Positions 1-9,603 of a DNA stretch of 64,000 bases are shown piece after piece. Below the pieces are notes generated by a model that was not told the DNA's origin, ran no database searches, and worked only from the letters and a program-made list of their open reading frames with translations. Source of the DNA: Methanobacterium sp. UBA176 (GTDB lineage: Archaea; Methanobacteriota; Methanobacteria; Methanobacteriales; Methanobacteriaceae). Made by a program: the position numbers and the translations under genes. Position 1 is the first letter of the stretch. Every line of letters begins with the position of its first letter. The stretch lies in NCBI GenBank assembly GCA_002505765.1, contig DAVZ01000040.1, positions 1-64,000 on the forward strand. Reading direction: 5' to 3'.

Positions 1-26
1 TGCCCGAAATGGGAGTGAACAGTAAT

Positions 27-3308
<3,282 letters not shown>

Positions 3309-3662
3309 AGGGCGGAAATTTGCCCTATTTTCCCTAATACATGCTAACTTTTGGCCTCCTGAATACTTAAAATTGTCGATCACCAATTTCAAAATTCCTT
3401 TAAATAGATCAACGACTTCCAAAAAATTAAATTTTTAAGAAATTAAGCATTCAAATATATTTTCTATTTATTTAAAACTATGATAAGAAGGTAAAATTCA
3501 AATAAAATTTTAACATGTTTTTTAAACAAATTTAAAAATAAAGTAACTTTAAGTAAGTTTAAATGAGATATGAAAAGTACTGTTATAAACGATCGGCCAT
3601 GCTTACCTCAAAAATCAAAAAACAAGTCAAAATAAACCTGAATAAAAATAATAATTATTATA
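3309..3662 (-). promoter_or_regulatory. CRISPR leader region with candidate TATA box
   Basis: This is an AT-rich, gene-free stretch between the last intact repeat and the stop of cas2. It is the expected leader for a leftward-transcribed array. Read on the minus strand, a TATA-like TATTTAAAG lies at 3398-3406, about 90 bp before the first repeat. A short inverted repeat (AGGGC at 3309-3313, GCCCT at 3322-3326) directly touches the first repeat and could be a leader-anchoring element. The role is inferred from position and composition. Confidence 0.65.
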
Positions 3663-3926
3663 TCAAAGTATTCCATGAACAGGTGCTTTTTCAATTCCTA
3701 AAACCTTCCTACTAAATGCATCCTCAGTCCTGAACCTGTATATTATCACAGAATCCTCTTCCTTCTCTATAATATCCAGTAAGCCTGTTTTTATCTCTTC
3801 AAGCTCACTTTTTGTGACTTCTCCTTCAAAAACAGAATTTTGAATCCAGTAAAGATGCTTTCGGAGGAATTTTTTAACTTTATTGACGCGCTCCACTTTA
3901 ATATCATAGACGATTATCACGTACAT
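3663..3926 (-). CDS. cas2: CRISPR-associated endonuclease Cas2
   Basis: This 87-residue protein starts MYVIIVYDIKVERVNKV and has the Cas2 beta-strand with the conserved Asp at residue 8. Its length and its ending (PVHGIL) fit the family. Cas2 dimers bridge two Cas1 dimers in the spacer-integration complex. The gene is the last one before the leader and array. It is separated from cas1 by an MNT antitoxin gene and a broken HEPN gene, whereas cas1 and cas2 usually touch. Confidence 0.95.
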   Translation of the reverse strand: MYVIIVYDIKVERVNKVKKFLRKHLYWIQNSVFEGEVTKSELEEIKTGLLDIIEKEEDSVIIYRFRTEDAFSRKVLGIEKAPVHGIL

Positions 3927-3979
3927 TTAGATCATCTTTGAAATGTTCAAGACGTAAATTTAGGTTAATCTTGCTGGTT

Positions 3980-4440
3980 TTACAGTTCATATTCTTCTTC
4001 CAGCAAATATTCTTTTATTCTTTCAATGAAATTTTCTCCTCTGGTTATGGCATTTTTCTGCGGTTTCCTGTGTAATTTCAGATTTAAAACTGTAATCAAC
4101 TGTCAACCGTTCATCAAACGCTTTACTTAAATCTCGGCCCAATTCAACCGGAAATATACTTGTTCTTATGAAATATTGACCCAATAGTGAAATAACTCCT
4201 TTATGTGAGGAAAATTTTAAATTTTTAGTTAATAAAACAGCTTCAGTCGCGTAGAACATAGCATAATAAGACCTTGAAACAGAAGCATCGTTATATCCAT
4301 TATTAACACCTAATCGGCTCTACACTTGATTCAAGTGCGGTAGAAACAGAAGCATCGTTATATCCATTATTAACAGTTAACTTCGCTGATTCTAAGCTTT
4401 CATAAGCCCTTTTTATAAGTGCTTTAATTTTTTCTTTCAT
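3980..4440 (-). pseudogene. HEPN-domain toxin, broken by an insertion and a frameshift
   Basis: Read from ATG at 4440, the frame gives MKEKIKALIKRAYESLESAK and then VNNGYNDASVS, and stops after unrelated codons. The same VNNGYNDASVS is encoded again further on and runs into RSYYAMFYATEAVLLTKNLK, the normal HEPN core. Removing 67 bp restores one frame. A second lesion, one extra A in a run at 4053-4057, shifts the end; correcting it gives a tail ending ERIKEYLLEEEYEL. The start overlaps the stop of the MNT gene (ATGA), so this was an MNT-HEPN pair whose toxin half is now dead. Confidence 0.85.
4276..4375. repeat. Repeat-insert-repeat (33-34-33 bp) inside the HEPN gene
   Basis: A 33-bp sequence starting GAAACAGAAGC and ending TATTAACA occurs at 4276-4308 and again, identical, at 4343-4375. 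Between them are 34 bp (4309-4342) that do not belong to the HEPN reading frame. Deleting one repeat plus the insert restores the HEPN protein. The dimensions match one repeat-spacer unit of the nearby array (30 + about 36). The insert contains a small palindrome, CACTTG-ATT-CAAGTG, at 4323-4337. Confidence 0.9.
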
Positions 4441-4772
4441 ACTGTTATCCCTTCATTTTGGATATGGTAATTTAAGGGCCATTCTACATCCTTAATTTCT
4501 TCTTCAGACATTGGGTTAACTGATACAAGTTCTCCATATTCTATTGTCAGTGGATAAATGATATCATGTATTTTATCAATTTCCTTGATTTTATCAATTT
4601 TACCCTTTAGCACAACAGCAATATCGATATCTGATTCATTTGTAGCTTCATCTCTAGCAAAAGAGCCATAAAGAATGATTTTTGTAAGGCGATCCGCATA
4701 AATCTTCCCAAGTATTTTCTTTATCTCTAAAAGAACAGGCTTTATCTCATTTATAGATCTTTTAACCTTCAT
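4437..4772 (-). CDS. mntA: MNT-family nucleotidyltransferase antitoxin
   Basis: The protein has the minimal nucleotidyltransferase signature YGSFARDEATNESDIDIAV: a GS motif followed by the paired Asp residues. Such proteins silence HEPN toxins, in studied cases by adding AMP groups. I start at ATG 4772, eight bases after an AAGGTGG Shine-Dalgarno site; a GTG at 4781 would be in frame but lies inside that site. The stop overlaps the start of the broken HEPN gene. The pair is wedged between cas1 and cas2 in the same orientation. Confidence 0.85.
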   Translation of the reverse strand: MKVKRSINEIKPVLLEIKKILGKIYADRLTKIILYGSFARDEATNESDIDIAVVLKGKIDKIKEIDKIHDIIYPLTIEYGELVSVNPMSEEEIKDVEWPLNYHIQNEGITV

Positions 4773-4780
4773 TGCCGCCA

Positions 4781-4874
4781 CCTTGCGAATATAAGATCAA
4801 TTTTGTATCTGCCGAATTCACTGGCAAGCTGCTGTGAATATGACCCCTTGCGAATATAAGATCAATTTTATATC
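4781..4874. repeat. Repeat-insert-repeat (29-36-29 bp) just upstream of the MNT gene
   Basis: A 29-bp sequence (CCTTGCGAATATAAG..., ending TATC) lies at 4781-4809 and again at 4846-4874, with one mismatch at its 25th base. The 36 bp between them (4810-4845) are unique. The period of 65 bp equals a CRISPR repeat plus spacer. The copy nearest the gene carries part of the MNT ribosome-binding region, so the duplicated target was the immediate 5' flank of that gene. Confidence 0.9.
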
Positions 4875-4940
4875 CAGATATAATTTGTTATTAATAATAT
4901 TAAACTTCTTCTAAACACTGAAAAGTTGAAATTTGTAGTT

Positions 4941-5906
4941 TTACCACCACATAACAAACGGTTTATACTTTTTAGACCCTAAAAGATGCTTTATAAGTTT
5001 ATAAGCTTCCAGCCTAATTAATCTTTTATAAGAAACCTTCCTGTTAAGTTCCCTGTGCTTTATGGTCTTTTTAAGCCGTTCATCATATTCCTTAATGAAG
5101 GTTTTTCTTCCATTATCATTTAAAAGACAGTAATTAAGGTCTTTTTCAAAGTCGTCTACGCTGAGCATTTTCTTGTTAACCAGATAAAAAATAAGTCTAT
5201 CTACAAGAATCGGCTTGAAAATCTCGCTTAAATCCAGCGCCAGGGAAAACCTGCGCTCTGATGGTTCGTGAAGATAGGAAACTGTGGGATTTAATTGAGT
5301 ATTATAGATTTCAGATAGAACAGTTGAATAAAGCATTGAATTTCCGAAGCTTATAAGGGCATTTACCATATTTTCAGGCGGTCTTTTAACTCTTTTTTCC
5401 AGTTCAAAACTTTCTGGGAGAATCTCATTCATTTTTGTGTAGTAGTGGGCTCGAATCCTTCCCTCAACGTTCATTGCTTCTGTTATCATGTTGCAATTGT
5501 CCAGATCAGGTAATATGCTATTTATATCATTTTCAAGCTTGTAATATGATAGAATTTTCCCCATATTCTTTGCAGCGCCTTCTACGAACTTTTTAGCTAT
5601 AAACATCCTCTTTTCATGGTCCAGATAGTGCTCAGCCTGTTTTATAATCAGATCTCCAGACAGGAGCTTTTCTCTGGGATAAAAACTGCCATCATAATAA
5701 CCGTAGTAATTAAAGAAATGAACAGGTATACCTTCCTTTGCTAAAAGACGCATGGCTTGGGATGAAAAGGTTAATGAACCGTAGGCATAGATAGAATAAA
5801 TTTTATTTATTGGAATTGGCTTTTTAACATCTTTATTTATAAAATAAACTGTATTTTCTCTTCTTTTAAGCAGCCCATTTGACATCAGGTAATAATTCTT
5901 TTTCAT
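4941..5906 (-). CDS. cas1: CRISPR-associated integrase Cas1
   Basis: This 321-residue protein is a typical Cas1. The metal-binding residues are visible as Glu148 (NVEGR), His213 (YLHEP) and Glu228 in the block DLSEIFKPILVDR. It joins prespacer DNA to the leader-end repeat together with Cas2. The gene starts 12 bases after the stop of a HEPN gene that separates it from cas4, and it is followed by the MNT/HEPN pair. All read leftward and could be one transcript. Confidence 0.97.
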   Translation of the reverse strand: MKKNYYLMSNGLLKRRENTVYFINKDVKKPIPINKIYSIYAYGSLTFSSQAMRLLAKEGIPVHFFNYYGYYDGSFYPREKLLSGDLIIKQAEHYLDHEKRMFIAKKFVEGAAKNMGKILSYYKLENDINSILPDLDNCNMITEAMNVEGRIRAHYYTKMNEILPESFELEKRVKRPPENMVNALISFGNSMLYSTVLSEIYNTQLNPTVSYLHEPSERRFSLALDLSEIFKPILVDRLIFYLVNKKMLSVDDFEKDLNYCLLNDNGRKTFIKEYDERLKKTIKHRELNRKVSYKRLIRLEAYKLIKHLLGSKKYKPFVMWW

Positions 5907-5917
5907 GGCTTTTCACC

Positions 5918-6385
5918 TCAAAGCAAGCTTTCTACTTCATCAATTAATTTTTTAGTAGATTCAAGCACATTAAATGCAATTTTTTCATCGTAAATATAAC
6001 TATAATCTGCCCTTTCTCTTGCTTTCATTGCAAAATCAAATTCATAGAACACATTATCACTTATAATGCCGTTATCCACAAATAGGGTTTTAATTGCAAA
6101 TTTAAGTGCTGTATGACATTCGAAATTTATAATTTCGATGCCCCGAAAACTTCGTTTTCGAAGGCTTCTTTCTTTGTAACCTCTACTAAAAAGAAGACCT
6201 CTGAATGCATGAAACATGGAATAATAACTTTGGACTATGGCCCATTTATAATTTCCATCATTGATGGAATTTTCTGCCGATTTTAAATCAAAAAAAGCTT
6301 CTTTAATTTCTTTTTCTATTAGTTCAGAATCGATACAAATCTGTATTACATTTCCTTCTTTGTATCTTTCAAATTGATAATTCAT
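5918..6385 (-). CDS. HEPN-domain protein carrying a palindromic in-frame insertion
   Basis: The 155-residue protein has the HEPN helices (SYYSMFHAFRGLLFSRGY) and a typical tail of this family (ARERADYSYIYDEKIAFNVL). Residues encoded by about 6113-6160 (LRKRSFRGIEIINFEC) come from two palindromes and separate GYKERS from HTALKFA. Without them the sequence reads as a normal HEPN RxxxSH-type segment. The 48-bp insertion keeps the frame. The gene lies between cas4 and cas1, with no MNT partner next to it. Whether the insertion inactivates the toxin is unknown. Confidence 0.8.
   Translation of the reverse strand: MNYQFERYKEGNVIQICIDSELIEKEIKEAFFDLKSAENSINDGNYKWAIVQSYYSMFHAFRGLLFSRGYKERSLRKRSFRGIEIINFECHTALKFAIKTLFVDNGIISDNVFYEFDFAMKARERADYSYIYDEKIAFNVLESTKKLIDEVESLL
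6113..6160. mobile_element. Palindromic element inside a HEPN gene
   Basis: Two 17-nt palindromes, each with a 7-bp stem and 3-nt loop, lie at 6121-6137 (CGAAATT-TAT-AATTTCG) and 6144-6160 (CGAAAAC-TTC-GTTTTCG), joined by the 6-nt linker ATGCCC. The total insert is about 48 bp and in frame. It aligns position by position with the 48-bp insert at the start of cas5 (26402-26449). Confidence 0.75.
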
Positions 6386-6456
6386 CTTAATTCTTCCTTA
6401 TAAAGAATAATTAACCTTTTACTTAAAATTCCATATTATTAACGATTAATGAAATT

Positions 6457-6972
6457 TTAAATCCAGCAGAACTCAAAATACGCACATTTCCTACAAATTC
6501 TCATTCTTCCAGGCTTTGGAGCGTCACCATTAATTATATTGCCGATATCTTCAATTATGGTATTTAGTTCATTTTCTTTAGATTCATCTAACTCTACCAT
6601 TACTTTCTTTCTCATCTTAGGATAATTAATTATACCTTTAATGTTTTCAATACCTTTCCTGTTTTTTAAATAGTACATGTAATACAGGAGCTGATATTCA
6701 TGAGCTTTTTCCATTTTACTGCTCTTTTTAACTTCATGAAGCTCCAGGCAATCCTGTTTTTTAATAAAATCAACGCTGATTAAATTATCAATCGTGTACT
6801 CTTTTTCATCTTTATAACTTTTTGAATGCAGTAATTTTCCAAGGGATACAAGATCGGATTCCTGTTCCATCTGTATGTGGTGAGAAAAAAGCCATAGTTT
6901 TGTTTTGCAGATGAAATAATAGTTGATCTGGGTCCCTATTATTCGAAGTTGTTTTTCGGAGTCTGAAAGCAT
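6457..6972 (-). CDS. cas4: CRISPR-associated exonuclease Cas4
   Basis: The 171-residue protein keeps the four cysteines of the iron-sulfur cluster: Cys22 (FICKTK) near the start and Cys160, Cys163 and Cys169 in CRKCAYFEFCW at the end. Between them are the nuclease residues in HEVKKS and the QLLYY helix. Cas4 trims prespacers and helps choose those with a correct PAM. A degraded copy of residues around 28-65 lies at 7843-7970, so the locus once held two cas4 genes or underwent a rearrangement. Confidence 0.95.
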   Translation of the reverse strand: MLSDSEKQLRIIGTQINYYFICKTKLWLFSHHIQMEQESDLVSLGKLLHSKSYKDEKEYTIDNLISVDFIKKQDCLELHEVKKSSKMEKAHEYQLLYYMYYLKNRKGIENIKGIINYPKMRKKVMVELDESKENELNTIIEDIGNIINGDAPKPGRMRICRKCAYFEFCWI

Positions 6973-7004
6973 GCTTGGTACCTAATTATGGTAGTATGAA
7001 AATC

Positions 7005-7385
7005 TTAAGGCTTTTTAAGAACCTCATCAGGCGTTACAACATTTTCCATCCATTTAAAATGTTCTAAATTGTTTGTAACCAGTTTTGCATTCAATTTAAT
7101 TGCAGTGGCCCCTATAGTATAATCTCTCGCATTATCTTTGAAATCCCAGTTTCCAATGAACCCACTGGCCGCTTCTGCCGCATCATCTTTTCCAAAGGGA
7201 ACAATAGATATGTTCATCTGTTCCAGGAATGTATCCACCATAGATTCAGTATTTCCTTTTTTAAGATTATGATAAAGATATTCCATATAAGCAAAAGCAG
7301 GTAAATATTTCACATCTTTTGAGGTAAGAAGCCAGTCGCAAAATTTTTTGCTGTTGAAAACATTAGTATCAAGAACCAGTTTCAT
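7005..7385 (-). CDS. vapC: VapC-type PIN-domain toxin
   Basis: A 126-residue PIN domain with the N-terminal catalytic Asp6 (MKLVLDTNVF), an internal acidic residue in NARDYTIGATAI, and the LVTNN strand. VapC proteins are RNases that cut tRNA or rRNA and are held in check by VapB. The gene is 88 bp downstream of an AbrB-type antitoxin whose C-terminus, the part that normally binds VapC, has been replaced. Confidence 0.85.
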   Translation of the reverse strand: MKLVLDTNVFNSKKFCDWLLTSKDVKYLPAFAYMEYLYHNLKKGNTESMVDTFLEQMNISIVPFGKDDAAEAASGFIGNWDFKDNARDYTIGATAIKLNAKLVTNNLEHFKWMENVVTPDEVLKKP

Positions 7386-7461
7386 CTGATCACCAGAAAT
7401 AAAAAGTTTAGTTATTCATTATTTATCTTTGCCCAATGATTCGAGACTCTTTTTAACTCCT

Positions 7462-7518
7462 ATTTTGAAACCGTCAAACACTGTGTGTTTGGGTATCAAA
7501 ATCAAAGATTTTGAATCC
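7462..7518. mobile_element. Palindromic element truncating vapB
   Basis: Two 17-nt palindromes, CAAACAC-TGT-GTGTTTG (from 7475) and CAAAATC-AAA-GATTTTG (from 7497), lie between 11-bp near-identical direct repeats: ATTTTGAAACC at 7462-7472 and ATTTTGAATCC at 7508-7518. The added length is 46 bp, which shifts the frame and introduces the stop of vapB. Confidence 0.8.
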
Positions 7519-7716
7519 TTCTCTTGATTCTGTTATAGTTTCTTCAATGTCCTTTGATGCCTCTACCATTCTATCCCTTAATTCTTCAACTGTCATGAGA
7601 ATCCATTTTCCTTCCCTGTCTTTTACAAAAACAACTTTGTCTCCTTGATGAATATTAAGGTCTTCTCTCACTTCTTTTGGAATCGTTATCTGATACTTCT
7701 TTGTAACACTTACCAT
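7474..7716 (-). CDS. vapB: VapB-type AbrB antitoxin, C-terminus replaced
   Basis: The 80-residue protein has a clear SpoVT/AbrB DNA-binding fold (TKKYQITIPKEVREDLNIHQGD). After ESREGFK the sequence becomes IFDFDTQTHSV and stops. Just past that stop the DNA encodes IGVKKSLESLGKDK and a stop in another frame, which reads as the original tail. A palindromic element (7462-7518) sits exactly at the break. The truncated antitoxin may bind DNA but not VapC; this is inference. Confidence 0.85.
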   Translation of the reverse strand: MVSVTKKYQITIPKEVREDLNIHQGDKVVFVKDREGKWILMTVEELRDRMVEASKDIEETITESREGFKIFDFDTQTHSV

Positions 7717-7722
7717 GGTATC

Positions 7723-8014
7723 ACTTTGAAAATTAAAAATTTTTAATGTACAGAAAACCGTAGGTTTTCTTCAGCCTTACATTTTTTATATATGTAATAC
7801 TTTAAGTAGTTTGGTATTGATAATGGGAGTTTCTTCTTGTATTAAATAAAAATCAGCGCCGATTAAACTGTTAATTGTGTACTCCTTTTCACTTTATAGC
7901 TTTTTGAATGCAGTAATTTTCCAAGGGATACGAGATCAGACTTCTGTTCCATCTGGATGTGGTGAAAAATGTTAAAGCCGATTTCAGAATTTTATGGCGA
8001 AATTAGTGACTTAC
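7723..8014 (-). pseudogene. Gene-free stretch holding a cas4 relic (7843-7970)
   Basis: On the minus strand, 7970-7843 encodes HHIQMEQKSDLVSLGKLLH followed by SKSYK, then a frameshift, then words resembling EYTIN and LIGADF. This matches residues around 30-70 of the intact Cas4 at 6457-6972 almost word for word. The rest of the gene is missing. The flanking bases show nothing else I recognise. It is a decayed second copy, not an expressed gene. Confidence 0.8.
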
Positions 8015-8160
8015 ACTCTTTTTAAAACAATTCCGAACCTTCAAAATAATTCTGGCTCTTCTTTGCCTGATTGGACAGTAAACCATAATCATTTTCAAAA
8101 AGAGTTTTAGCCGCTTCAAGGTTTTCATATGCATTTTCCATTAGAATTTTTCTTCTCATC
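8015..8160 (-). pseudogene. HEPN-like gene fragment
   Basis: Starting from an ATG at 8159, the frame reads MRRKILMENAYENLEAAKTL and then LFENDYGLLSNQAKKS, ending after EGSELF. The beginning is like the first helix of a HEPN toxin, but the core helices are absent. The ATG overlaps the stop of a displaced MNT tail (EGIIIEAAG, ending near 8157). So an MNT-HEPN operon once ran through here, and its toxin is now only about 45 codons. Confidence 0.6.
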
Positions 8161-8185
8161 CAGCAGCTTCTATAATTATGCCTTC

Positions 8186-8422
8186 TTTAAGGGCCTTCGA
8201 AATCTCTCAAAAATCATTAAAAATCTCTGATTTTCGATAGCTTCGATTTTTAGAGCACGGAAAACTGTCAAAATCTCTGATTTTGACGTTTACGAAATTC
8301 TCAATTTCGTAACAGCGAAAAATGAAAATTTTTCGCATGCACCGAAAATCTATGATTTTCGGATGCTTCGTTTTTCGTAAGCTATGATTTCGAGGCCACA
8401 AACACTCCGTGTTTGAGGGCCT
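8186..8422. mobile_element. Cluster of palindromes inserted in the end of an MNT gene
   Basis: At least five perfect palindromes lie in 230 bp: TCAAAATC-TCT-GATTTTGA (8268-8286), CGAAATT-CTC-AATTTCG (8293-8309), one with a 9-bp stem (8315-8336), CCGAAAATC-TAT-GATTTTCGG (8342-8362) and CAAACAC-TCC-GTGTTTG (8399-8415). The block is bounded by TTTAAGGGCCT (8186-8196) and TTTGAGGGCCT (8412-8422), an 11-bp direct repeat with one mismatch. The MNT tail (EALKEGIIIEAAG) continues on the far side, so the cluster was inserted into the gene. Confidence 0.8.
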
Positions 8423-8705
8423 CATTCACTATTCCAATTTCATTTTTCTTTTTTTCGAATTCTTCTGGAGTGTAGGGCAGTATATCCACATCCTGATCAA
8501 GATCCCAGAACTCAAGGAGTTGTTGAATTCTCTCCAGGAAGTGTATGCCTTCAAATTTTTTGCTTACAATGATAAAATCATAGTCACTTTCTTTAAGGTA
8601 TTCATTTCTGGCCCTGCTGCCAAATAAAAGTACTAATTCTGGGTTAAATTCTTTTTTTACAAGATATAAAAAGTTTTTTATATCTTCAATTCCTTCTGGA
8701 CCCAT
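8382..8705 (-). CDS. MNT nucleotidyltransferase antitoxin with altered C-terminus
   Basis: The 107-residue protein carries LFGSRARNEYLKESDYDFII, the nucleotidyltransferase GS...DxD motif. It follows a HEPN gene with a 28-bp overlap. After VNEALK its last residues (HGVFVASKS) are encoded by the palindromic cluster; the displaced original tail lies about 226 bp further on. The catalytic part is intact, so function may be kept. Confidence 0.85.
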   Translation of the reverse strand: MGPEGIEDIKNFLYLVKKEFNPELVLLFGSRARNEYLKESDYDFIIVSKKFEGIHFLERIQQLLEFWDLDQDVDILPYTPEEFEKKKNEIGIVNEALKHGVFVASKS

Positions 8706-9061
8706 TTTATCACGTTTTTTGCAATTTCTAACCGTTCTTTTGCTATCTCATCGTCGTAAAGCTCATAAGGAACTCCATGTGCAGCGTCAGGGTAACGGGT
8801 AATAACAAAATCAGGGCTTAATTTTCGAAGCCCGCTTAAAAATTCACTGGGGATTTTAACGCTTCTTCCAAGAAAAAGTAGTGAATGAGTTGGACCGGGA
8901 GATTCTTTAATTGTATGGATATAAAGTGCTTTAAGTGCCTTTTCAGTGGCCTGTTGAGATAAAAAAGCAGTTACATAATATTCATTGATCTCAAGGTTTT
9001 TGGAAGCACTTTCCAGGTCTTTCAGCGCCTGCTTCCACCAGTTAGAAACTTCTTCTCTCAT
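8678..9061 (-). CDS. HEPN-domain toxin
   Basis: A 127-residue HEPN protein of the type ending in a C-terminal helix (EIAKNVIKWVQKELKI). It has the conserved starts WWKQALKDLESASKNL and SQQATEKALKAL, and a late RYPDAAHGVPYELY block. HEPN toxins of such pairs are RNases. It overlaps the MNT antitoxin gene downstream, which indicates translational coupling. Unlike the other HEPN genes in this window it looks undamaged. Confidence 0.85.
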   Translation of the reverse strand: MREEVSNWWKQALKDLESASKNLEINEYYVTAFLSQQATEKALKALYIHTIKESPGPTHSLLFLGRSVKIPSEFLSGLRKLSPDFVITRYPDAAHGVPYELYDDEIAKERLEIAKNVIKWVQKELKI

Positions 9062-9122
9062 TTTAAACCTCTAATATTATTTAGAATTCGGGAGTATTTA
9101 TGGGTTTAGATTTTAAACTGAA

Positions 9123-9207
9123 TTACTCAACTTTATGAGAATGTCTTTATAAAGAGTTACCCAACTTTATGAGTGATTATTTATAAATGATTGCTCAAGT
9201 TTATGAG
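9123..9207. repeat. Three operator-like repeats at exact 34-bp spacing
   Basis: A 17-bp sequence occurs three times: TTACTCAACTTTATGAG (9123-9139), TTACCCAACTTTATGAG (9157-9173) and TTGCTCAAGTTTATGAG (9191-9207). The starts are exactly 34 bp apart. Each contains an imperfect CTCA...TGAG palindrome, and TTTATAAA-type TATA elements lie between copies. The same arrangement (two copies, 34 bp apart) recurs at 14189-14239. This looks like a regulator-binding array at a promoter, probably serving the HEPN/MNT pair to the left. Confidence 0.75.
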
Positions 9208-9405
9208 AAAGTTACCTAATCTAAATCTTTCTCCACGTTGAACTTTCTTTTTAAGTTCAACTGCATCAGTTTCTGGCCTGTCAACTATTCTGCAGATGTC
9301 ATCAAAGGTTACTTTCTTTCGAAATTTAACTTCTGCATCGTTTTTAGTTGATTTCCATCCAATAATGTCACCTGACCTTAATTTGAACTTTTTCCTTATT
9401 TCCAT
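9181..9405 (-). CDS. AbrB-like antitoxin, orphan
   Basis: The 74-residue frame begins MEIRKKFKLRSGDIIGWKST and has the swapped-hairpin AbrB layout, with ELKKKVQRGERF near the end as in VapB antitoxins. The final residues (LGNFLINLSNHL) are read through the operator-like repeats, which suggests the true C-terminus was lost. No toxin gene lies beside it. It could be a surviving antitoxin or a decaying gene. Confidence 0.6.
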   Translation of the reverse strand: MEIRKKFKLRSGDIIGWKSTKNDAEVKFRKKVTFDDICRIVDRPETDAVELKKKVQRGERFRLGNFLINLSNHL

Positions 9406-9603
9406 AAGATTATGGTCTTAAAATCCTTTGAAATTTTAGTTTCTATGCCATATTATCATGTTAAAATATTAGTTTTTAAAGTAAATGCTATCTCCAAGGG
9501 ATTAACCCGTTTAAACCATTATTTCATTGATCCCAAAGAAATATAAAATTTGTAGATAAATAAAGATTTAAGTAACTCAATTGAGATGGTTTTCAGGTGG
9601 ATT

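Noticed and set aside
4276..4375. Simple tandem duplication as the cause of the HEPN break
   Set aside because: A tandem duplication would repeat the 34-bp part as well; only the 33-bp part is repeated and the 34 bp are foreign to the frame.
8207..8425. Minus-strand frame of about 70 codons in the palindrome cluster
   Set aside because: It is composed of palindromes, has no ribosome-binding site and no resemblance to a protein family.
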